Assembly (NCBI GenBank): GCA_019912505.1 | Contig: JAIOIM010000479.1 | Span: forward strand, 1-6,130 | From: Ignavibacteriaceae bacterium | GTDB lineage: Bacteria > Bacteroidota > Ignavibacteria > Ignavibacteriales > Ignavibacteriaceae | Length of the DNA: 6,130 nucleotides | Reading direction: 5' to 3' | Program-made: the position numbers and the translations under genes | In this document: in pieces, positions 1 through 5,527 of the stretch | Layout: every line of letters begins with the position of its first letter | How positions within the stretch are numbered: the first letter of the stretch is position 1 | Notes under the pieces: generated by a model | What the model was told of the DNA's origin: nothing | Seen by the model: the letters and a program-made list of their open reading frames with translations, nothing else | Databases searched by the model: none

Positions 1-1123
1 CACGAATACCGCTGGTAACAAACGGACTTCTTTCGTCAAAGGGAACCATATTTTTATTAACAGTAATACCGGCTTCACCCAAAGCATTTTCGGCGGCTTT
101 TCCTGTAATATTTTTATTCGTCAAGTCCACAAGCATAAGATGATTATCTGTACCGCCTGAGACAACATCAAATCCGTAATCCATTAATTTGGCAGCAAGA
201 CGTTTTGAGTTTTTTAAAACTTGTGAAGTGTAACTAAAAAATTTATCATCTAATGCTTCACCGAAGGCTACAGCTTTTGCCATAATTATGTGCATAAGCG
301 GTCCGCCCTGAATCCCCGGCATGACCTCGCTGTCTAATAATTCCGACATCATTTTTGTGCGGTCGCCCTTAATAGTTTTTATACCAAAAGGGTTTTCCCT
401 GTCTTTACCCATCAAAATAATACCGCCGCGAGGTCCGCGCAAAGTTTTGTGAGTTGTCGACGTAACCACATCGCAATAAGGCAACGGGTTGTTTAAATGT
501 CCTTTTGCAATTAACCCGGCAGGATGAGCCATATCGCAAACAAAAAACGCACCCACAGAATCCGCAATTTGGCGAAATGTTTTATAATCCCACTCGCGTG
601 AATAAGCGCTTGCACCTGCAATAATCATTTTAGGTTTTTCTTTTTTTGCCATGTCTTCAATTAAATTATAATCAAGTTGCTTTGTCTCGCGGTTTAATGT
701 ATAACCAACTGCGTTATATAATTGTCCTGAAAAATTAACAGGGGAACCGTGCGTTAGATGTCCACCGTGAGCAAGACTAAGACCTAAAACTTTATCGCCG
801 GGTTTTAGGAGGGTCATATAAACAGCCATATTAGCTTGCGAACCGCTGTGCGGCTGAACATTTACATACTCCGCATCATATAATTTTTTTAATCTTTCGC
901 GCGCAACATCTTCTGCCAGATCCACAAACTCGCATCCGCCGTAGTAACGTTTACCGGGATAACCCTCGGCATATTTATTTGTTAAAACGGAACCGGCTGC
1001 TTCAAGTACGGCTGGGCTTACAAAGTTTTCCGATGCTATTAATTCAAGGTTATCGAGTTGTCTGTTGATTTCTAAATTGAGAATCTTTGATATCTCTTTA
1101 TCTTTTTCTATTTGTGAGTTCAT
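1..1123 (-). CDS. glyA: Serine hydroxymethyltransferase (3' end outside window)
   Basis: A PLP-dependent cytoplasmic enzyme that interconverts serine plus tetrahydrofolate with glycine plus 5,10-methylene-tetrahydrofolate, supplying glycine and one-carbon units. About 374 residues are visible. The family usually has about 415-430, so roughly the last 50 are missing beyond base 1. Family signatures run in order: LELIASENFVS (27-37), KYAEGYPGKRYYGGCEFVD (50-68), PHSGSQAN (91-98), SLAHGGHLTHG (116-126), and CDMAHPAGLIA (196-206), whose Asp197 should contact the PLP ring nitrogen. The Schiff-base lysine is Lys226 in TSTTHKTLRGPRGG, encoded at 448-446. The visible end reads PFVTSGIR, as expected for this family. 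The ATG at 1123 gives the normal N-terminus, although no clear Shine-Dalgarno precedes it. The gene is intact in the visible part. It lies 119 bases downstream of the TPR gene, beyond a hairpin, so it is probably expressed at least partly on its own. Confidence 0.98.
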   Translation of the reverse strand, partial: MNSQIEKDKEISKILNLEINRQLDNLELIASENFVSPAVLEAAGSVLTNKYAEGYPGKRYYGGCEFVDLAEDVARERLKKLYDAEYVNVQPHSGSQANMAVYMTLLKPGDKVLGLSLAHGGHLTHGSPVNFSGQLYNAVGYTLNRETKQLDYNLIEDMAKKEKPKMIIAGASAYSREWDYKTFRQIADSVGAFFVCDMAHPAGLIAKGHLNNPLPYCDVVTSTTHKTLRGPRGGIILMGKDRENPFGIKTIKGDRTKMMSELLDSEVMPGIQGGPLMHIIMAKAVAFGEALDDKFFSYTSQVLKNSKRLAAKLMDYGFDVVSGGTDNHLMLVDLTNKNITGKAAENALGEAGITVNKNMVPFDERSPFVTSGIR

Positions 1124-1169
1124 ATAATTTCTATAATATTGTTATAAAATAACCGGTGATTAGAGCAGA

Positions 1170-1202
1170 AAAAGGTTTCAAAGTATAACTTCAAAACCTT
1201 TT
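1170..1202 (-). terminator. Hairpin, possible terminator of the envelope operon
   Basis: Bases 1170-1178 (AAAAGGTTT) are perfectly complementary to 1194-1202 (AAACCTTTT). Between them AAGT/ACTT (1181-1184 and 1188-1191) can pair around a three-base loop, with a small CA/CA internal loop. Read on the minus strand, the stem begins 41 bases past the TPR stop codon and its 3' arm ends in a run of five T followed by C. This suits a rho-independent terminator at the end of the operon. The stem has only two G-C pairs and the T run partly belongs to the stem, so it may be weak or leaky, or act mainly as an RNA 3'-end stabiliser. The symmetry also allows a hairpin on the plus strand, but no plus-strand gene ends here. 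Confidence 0.42.
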
Positions 1203-1207
1203 CCAAA
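1179..1207 (-). promoter_or_regulatory. glyA: Weak candidate Bacteroidota-type promoter for glyA
   Basis: On the minus strand, TTTG (1207-1204) is followed after 17 bases by ATACTTTG (1186-1179). The Bacteroidota housekeeping promoter is described as TTTG, about 19-20 bases, then TAnnTTTG. The second element matches six of eight positions and the spacing is a little short. Transcription would begin near 1172 and give glyA a leader of about 50 bases. The site overlaps the hairpin just described, so one or both readings may be wrong. An AT-rich TATTAT (1138-1133) lies too close to the start codon to be a useful -10 element unless the mRNA is nearly leaderless. Confidence 0.2.
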
Positions 1208-1242
1208 TTAAAAATACTTATACAAAACAAAAAGCAAACTCA

Positions 1243-2556
1243 TTACGGAACACTTATGCTGCGTCCAATCCAGCCATAACAATTTCCTGAAATAGGTATT
1301 GATGTGCCGGATTTATACTTCCTAAAAAAGTAGTCCTCTTTTGTAGGTACCGATGAAGATAAAGCCGAAACTCTATCACGAGCCTGCGTTAATGAAGGAT
1401 CGGTATTCGCAGCTTTTCTATAAGTATCAACAGCAAGTTGGTAAACTAATTTATCTTCAAAATTGAATGACCCACAATTGCGCGCTGCCTGCTCGTATAA
1501 TAATCCTTCGTAATAAATTGGCAAGCCCCAGCCGTTTTTTAGCGAAGCGGCTTTTTGGTACTGAGTTCTTGCTGCACTAAGTTGTCCTTTATCTTTATAA
1601 ACTATACCGAGGTTTAAATAGTTATCTTGTTCATTCGGTTCAAGTTCAATCAGCTTTTTAAATGTTGCCTCAGCCTTAGTCAAATCATCTGTTTTTTGAT
1701 ATGCAGTTGCAAGCTGGCTCCAGTAATTTAGTGATTCAGGAGATTTCTGTGTCAAAAACTCAAGTGCTTCAACAGCCTCGGAATACCTGCCGGCTTTCAT
1801 TGCAAGCGATGCAAACTTCCACGCTCTTGCTGCATCATCTTTATTATTTAACCAGGCTTTTTTTGTAAGTTCTACAAGTTCATCAATATTATCAACCAGC
1901 GATTCCAACTCGTCTGACCATATCTGATTATCCGGTTCGCGATCGTTAAGATAAGTGAATAAGTCGAGTGCTTTTGTTTTATACTCTAGGTCTTCCTCCG
2001 CTTTAGATTTATAAAGTTGACCAAGATGATTATAATAATAAGTCGAAATATTCGGGTCATATTCAATTGCTTTTTCATACATTGCAGTTACTTCTTCAAA
2101 AGGCAGTTCTAACCATGTTTCTGCTACAAACGCTTTGCGTGCCTGGTAGTAAGCTTTTTCTACAGAATTATATTTTATTGCAATATCGTAAAAGCTTAAG
2201 ATAGTATCTTCGATAGCTTTTTTTACTTCAGGAGCAGTATCGGCGGAATCGTGCATCTGCCATAACGCATCTTCCATTTTTCCATAAACCCATTTACTGA
2301 ATTTTTCTGGATTAAGCTGAATTACTTCCCACCCATACGGTAACGCACTATTGAAATCTTTATTTTTATAGTACTCCGAAAATAAACTATATTTAGTAAC
2401 CACTTCCATCGAATCGACTGAGGTTAGATTTGAGGATATACTTTCGGAATAAACCGCGCTGTTTAACGTGAGGGTTAAAAATACGCTTATACCAAGTAAT
2501 GACATTATCCGTTTCAAAACTGTATTCCTTGTTTTATTATGATGATTATTTATCAT
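1243..2556 (-). CDS. Exported tetratricopeptide-repeat protein with CYGWIGRS tail
   Basis: A protein of 437 residues with a Sec signal peptide: Lys8, Arg10, Lys15 and Arg16, then a hydrophobic stretch at about 18-33, with cleavage probably near 36-39. The mature protein should be periplasmic or membrane-associated. It is mostly helical. The clearest TPR units are at about 243-276 (AxKFASLAMKAGRYSEAVEAL), 277-309 and 311-344, with degenerate units before (about 155-210) and after (345-390, YEGLLYEQA...AVDTYRKAANTDP). TPRs form protein-binding scaffolds, so a role in assembling a neighbouring envelope complex is plausible but not shown. The last 30 residues are not TPR: KEDYFFRKY leads to GNCYGWIGRS, which I recall as a recurring tail in related Bacteroidota/Ignavibacteria TPR proteins. 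The only cysteines are Cys361 and Cys426. The ATG overlaps the end of the barrel gene by 11 bases, and no good Shine-Dalgarno is seen. An internal ATG (residue 18) is a less likely start because it removes the basic n-region. Specific function is unknown. Confidence 0.9.
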   Translation of the reverse strand: MINNHHNKTRNTVLKRIMSLLGISVFLTLTLNSAVYSESISSNLTSVDSMEVVTKYSLFSEYYKNKDFNSALPYGWEVIQLNPEKFSKWVYGKMEDALWQMHDSADTAPEVKKAIEDTILSFYDIAIKYNSVEKAYYQARKAFVAETWLELPFEEVTAMYEKAIEYDPNISTYYYNHLGQLYKSKAEEDLEYKTKALDLFTYLNDREPDNQIWSDELESLVDNIDELVELTKKAWLNNKDDAARAWKFASLAMKAGRYSEAVEALEFLTQKSPESLNYWSQLATAYQKTDDLTKAEATFKKLIELEPNEQDNYLNLGIVYKDKGQLSAARTQYQKAASLKNGWGLPIYYEGLLYEQAARNCGSFNFEDKLVYQLAVDTYRKAANTDPSLTQARDRVSALSSSVPTKEDYFFRKYKSGTSIPISGNCYGWIGRSISVP

Positions 2557-3778
2557 GTCTTAAAAACCAAACTTCGCCCAAACTAAAACCTAAGTTAAGC
2601 GCAATACGGTTTTCTTTGAACAAATTCGACTCTGTGGTACCACGCATTGAATATTGAATAGAAATATCAAGCGAATTTTCATCTCCCATAGGCATTCCAA
2701 AACCACCGCTGACAGAAAATTGATCAATACCGGTTCCATTTACAAGATACTGAGTCTGTTCGAAACTTAAACCTAAACGCCATACAATTTGTTCCCAAAA
2801 CGATGCGCCTAAGCCTTTTACTGGTTTATATTCAAAACCTGCACTCACCTTCTGTGCATCCCGCAGATTACCAGAAGCAGCGCCATTAAATGTATATTTA
2901 CTCCATGGTTGGAATGCGTAATCTAAACTTACCAAATACTTTTCACTAAAAATAACATTTAACCCGGCGTTTAAGCGCAACGGAACTTTCATATCCACCG
3001 CACCAATACTTAAAGTATCGTATGCAACAGATGATCTTTTTGTAAGCATAGTATCTGTTGCTAAATTACCAACAATTGCAGCAGCTAAACCAATTCTAAC
3101 ATCAGTAATGCTTTCCGATTTAAAATACTTTGAAAGATTTGGAGTTATTAAACCGATGGTAGTACCAAAACCTTTAGGATCATAAGTTTTTTTGTATTCG
3201 GTTTTAAGTTGTTCCGATGACGAAAAACTTATAGTTGATAAATATTCAATATTTCCGAAATAATAATCAAATGTGGCGCCCAAATTTACTCCGAATGGAG
3301 TACGGTAAGAAGTACCTATAAAAACTTTCGAAAGTCCTCCCCTTCCCTCATACCTGGAAATGTATTCTATATTATTGGATGTAATAGAGGTTTCTTTTAT
3401 ATCGTAAGATACATTTGAATAAGGAACGAGCCCCATTACCGCACCGATACCATATGCCTGGCTGACAGGGAACCCAAAGGCAAAGCCAGTAAACTCAGCA
3501 TTGCCGAAATAATTTGAAGAAGTTGAATTTGATAAAAATATCGTATTGAACTTTGAAGAAACTTCAAGCCGTGTACGTGTCAAAGTATTCCATGAAGCCG
3601 GATTAAGAGTAGTTAAATGCAAGCCGTCATTATAAGCTGCATTCAAGTTGCCGAGGGCTGCGGACCGGGTTGAAAAAGAATACTCTACATCGCCAATTCC
3701 ATACCTCGAATAAGAAGTGCTGCTCTGAGCAAATAGTAAAAAAGGGATAAAAACGATAATTAATAATTTTAATTTCAT
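2546..3778 (-). CDS. Outer-membrane beta-barrel protein, Bacteroidota SYSRYGIGD family
   Basis: A protein of 410 residues. The N-terminus is a classic signal peptide, MKLK followed by a hydrophobic core, with likely cleavage after Ala17 (LFA/Q). The mature start, SYSRYGIGD (22-30), followed by RSAALGNLNAAY (38-49) and LNPASW (58-63), resembles a widespread but uncharacterised Bacteroidota outer-membrane family distantly similar to FadL/PorV-type barrels. The rest alternates short amphipathic beta strands and glycine/asparagine turns, for example FGFPVSQAYGIGAVMGLVPYS, GVNLGATFDYYFG, YLVSLDYAFQPWSKY and LDISIQYSMRGT, typical of a barrel of roughly 12-14 strands. It ends ALNLGFSLGEVWFLRHDK. The final strand is aromatic-rich but does not end in the C-terminal phenylalanine used by many proteobacterial barrels. 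FadL-like transport of a hydrophobic ligand is one possibility; a structural or secretion-accessory role is another. The start ATG overlaps the lipoprotein stop as ATGA, pointing to translational coupling. Confidence 0.85.
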   Translation of the reverse strand: MKLKLLIIVFIPFLLFAQSSTSYSRYGIGDVEYSFSTRSAALGNLNAAYNDGLHLTTLNPASWNTLTRTRLEVSSKFNTIFLSNSTSSNYFGNAEFTGFAFGFPVSQAYGIGAVMGLVPYSNVSYDIKETSITSNNIEYISRYEGRGGLSKVFIGTSYRTPFGVNLGATFDYYFGNIEYLSTISFSSSEQLKTEYKKTYDPKGFGTTIGLITPNLSKYFKSESITDVRIGLAAAIVGNLATDTMLTKRSSVAYDTLSIGAVDMKVPLRLNAGLNVIFSEKYLVSLDYAFQPWSKYTFNGAASGNLRDAQKVSAGFEYKPVKGLGASFWEQIVWRLGLSFEQTQYLVNGTGIDQFSVSGGFGMPMGDENSLDISIQYSMRGTTESNLFKENRIALNLGFSLGEVWFLRHDK

Positions 3779-4956
3779 AACGACTTTTTATAAGTATAAG
3801 TGATTTCTAATTTTGGTTGTTTAGTTCTATCAGAATAATTGCTGCCGAAAAATACAAATTTTTCAGTGCCCTCTAATTGACCTAAATTCCAAACCAACAT
3901 TCCGAGATTTGAATCGCCGTTAGCCCAACGCTGAGCAAACCGTGTTACATTTCCCGAAAATGTATTTCCGGTTCTGCTTAGTATTATATACCCACTGGAA
4001 TCTATAGATGTTTTTGAAGTGTCAGTAATAAACGCAACGCCGAGAGCTGTATTGTATGTTGAGCCTGTCATTGATAGAAGCGTATCAACATTGATACTTA
4101 GAGTGGCATTGTTTATTAACGCAGTTGCCGGAACCGCCGAAACATCATACCAAAGTTTTGAGTTAACAATTAACCCGCTTTGAGTAAAAAAACGATCGGT
4201 TAAAACTGGGACAATTCCAGTAACAACAGAAATATCGGCTGTGGAAGTAAAATAAACAACGGCGGTATCAGAATTGGCTGTAACAAGAGTTACATTAAGC
4301 CGTGGAATATTGGCGTTGGTTGATGCAACTGCTTGAACGCCCCTGATGCCCGAAACCGATTCCGGTTTTAAAAACATCCCGTTATCTACCGGTATCGCTG
4401 TATCGGCTGCGGCAAGTAGCCACTCCATTACAACTTGTTTATCAATATCAAACGTAATAATTGAGTCGGTAACGTATAGGTTAGAAGCGGCATTGGTTGG
4501 ATCGTAAGCCAGACTGCTTAAGCTATCTGATGAAAAACCTACGCTTGACCATTTACTTGTTACTTTATGAATCGAGAAATCGAAAGGGGTAGAGTTTGTA
4601 TTAAAAGTATAATTTGGTGTTAATTCAACATCGGCGGATGCAATGGTAATACTGCTATTTTTTATAGCTGTTTTTAATGACTCTGCAAGCGATATAAAAT
4701 TAAAGCGTAACAATGTAACCGCCTCCAACTCGTTTGTTTTACCAACAAGCAGCTTTGGAGATGCACCCAGAGAAATAATTCTTTTAATATATTTTGATTG
4801 TTGTGCGAGCGAATCATCAAAGGAATTAATTACTTTAACGTCTAACTTATCGGAGGTCAATAAATCGGCGCCAATAGAAGAAGGATCGTCACTGCAAGAT
4901 ATGAACAGGAAAGCCGTTATTGCAGCTATCAATAAAAGAACCTTATTGTGAAACAA
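3775..4956 (-). CDS. DUF4270-like surface lipoprotein with two DNRLRE-like domains (TTG start)
   Basis: A lipoprotein of 393 residues when started at TTG 4956. This start gives MFHNKV, a hydrophobic core (LLLIAAITAFLF) and a lipobox ending IS-Cys21, the protein's only cysteine. An AAGGGAG Shine-Dalgarno lies six bases upstream. Starts further upstream (ATG at 4998 or 5085) have no such site, overlap the phosphatase gene more deeply and put charged residues before the signal peptide. After Cys21 comes SDDPSSIGADLL, like the mature start of DUF4270 proteins. Residues about 103-224 and 280-387 look like two copies of a beta-sandwich: strands, then TSKWSS / TRFAQRWANG, then a final PRLNVTL / PKLEITYTY strand. 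Such endings are typical of DNRLRE-type (carbohydrate-binding-like) domains. In Flavobacteriia, as I recall, DUF4270 genes also sit beside a glycogen synthase gene. Role unknown; sugar-polymer binding is a guess. It overlaps the phosphatase by 14 bases and the barrel gene by 4. Confidence 0.8.
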   Translation of the reverse strand: MFHNKVLLLIAAITAFLFISCSDDPSSIGADLLTSDKLDVKVINSFDDSLAQQSKYIKRIISLGASPKLLVGKTNELEAVTLLRFNFISLAESLKTAIKNSSITIASADVELTPNYTFNTNSTPFDFSIHKVTSKWSSVGFSSDSLSSLAYDPTNAASNLYVTDSIITFDIDKQVVMEWLLAAADTAIPVDNGMFLKPESVSGIRGVQAVASTNANIPRLNVTLVTANSDTAVVYFTSTADISVVTGIVPVLTDRFFTQSGLIVNSKLWYDVSAVPATALINNATLSINVDTLLSMTGSTYNTALGVAFITDTSKTSIDSSGYIILSRTGNTFSGNVTRFAQRWANGDSNLGMLVWNLGQLEGTEKFVFFGSNYSDRTKQPKLEITYTYKKSL

Positions 4957-5527
4957 ATATGTCTCCCTTAAAATCGTTATAAATAAAATTACACGCATCA
5001 GAAATATTATCGGCGACAAAAGTTGGAAATTTATTTTCCTTTTGCAACCTATAAATACTGTCCTTTCCGCAGCCGGTTTTAACAAGTACGGTTTTTAAGC
5101 CGGCGTTAATACCGCATTCTATATCTGAAATTGAATCGCCCACAAAATAGGAATGCGTTAAATCAATATTTTCTTTTTTGGCGGCGTAAAAAACCATCTC
5201 GGGTGATGGTTTACGGCATCCGCACTTTTCAATTTCGCTAAACTCTGGATGATAAGGGCAGTAATAAAATGCATCAATCTGTACATCATCATTGGAAAGA
5301 AGCACGTTAATTTTTTTATTAACAGCTTCCACGTTTTCAATAGATATTAAACCCCTTGCAATACCCGATTGATTTGAGATAACAATAAATTTAAACCCTA
5401 ATTGTTTTTTAAAATTTGACAAGGCTTTTCCGGTACCTGGATAAAGAATTACTTTATCCGGGTTGCCTAAATATCCCGGGTCTTCGTTCAATGTACCGTC
5501 TCTGTCAAGAAAAATGGCTGCGGTCAT
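4943..5527 (-). CDS. gmhB: HAD phosphatase, D-glycero-D-manno-heptose 1,7-bisphosphate 7-phosphatase type
   Basis: A cytoplasmic HAD-superfamily phosphatase of 194 residues, close to the roughly 190 of E. coli GmhB. GmhB removes the 7-phosphate from heptose bisphosphate on the way to ADP-heptose or GDP-heptose for lipopolysaccharide or other glycoconjugates. All HAD motifs are present: FLDRDGTLNED with nucleophile Asp8 and acid/base Asp10, SNQSGIARG (51-59), Lys106 in CGCRKP, and VGDSISD with Asp131 and Asp135. A zinc loop follows the GmhB/HisB-N pattern: Cys90, His93, Cys102 and Cys104. Here it reads CPYH, whereas E. coli GmhB has CPHH with the first His as ligand. The ATG overlaps the glgA stop as TGATG, so the start is secure. 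The histidinol-phosphatase part of HisB is the main alternative, but no his gene is near. Neither are other heptose-pathway genes in view, so the exact substrate is less certain than the fold. Confidence 0.85.
   Translation of the reverse strand: MTAAIFLDRDGTLNEDPGYLGNPDKVILYPGTGKALSNFKKQLGFKFIVISNQSGIARGLISIENVEAVNKKINVLLSNDDVQIDAFYYCPYHPEFSEIEKCGCRKPSPEMVFYAAKKENIDLTHSYFVGDSISDIECGINAGLKTVLVKTGCGKDSIYRLQKENKFPTFVADNISDACNFIYNDFKGDIFVSQ
4963..4970 (-). promoter_or_regulatory. Strong Shine-Dalgarno deciding the lipoprotein TTG start
   Basis: On the minus strand this reads TAAGGGAG, followed by six bases and then TTG at 4956-4954. It is the best ribosome-binding site in the window; the other internal junctions of the operon show none of similar quality. 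It lies inside the last codons of the phosphatase gene (FKGDIFVSQ), so the site is embedded in coding sequence. Its position, and the immediate appearance of a normal lipoprotein signal peptide, are why I favour TTG over upstream ATG codons. Confidence 0.65.

Noticed and set aside
1124..1242. A riboswitch or small RNA in the glyA leader
   Set aside because: The gap is only 119 AT-rich bases with one simple hairpin; I see no conserved glycine, folate or SAM riboswitch core.
4643..4951. Plus-strand open frame of 102 codons inside the lipoprotein gene
   Set aside because: It lies antisense to the clearly coding lipoprotein frame, has no recognisable domain and ends where the signal-peptide region begins; it is a shadow frame.
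4957..5085. Longer N-terminus of the lipoprotein from ATG 5085 or 4998
   Set aside because: These starts overlap the phosphatase by 143 or 56 bases, lack a Shine-Dalgarno and place charged residues ahead of a complete lipoprotein signal peptide.
5158..5340. Minus-strand 60-codon frame inside gmhB
   Set aside because: It is an alternative frame of a phosphatase with complete catalytic motifs; composition is lysine/proline-rich by chance and there is no ribosome-binding site.
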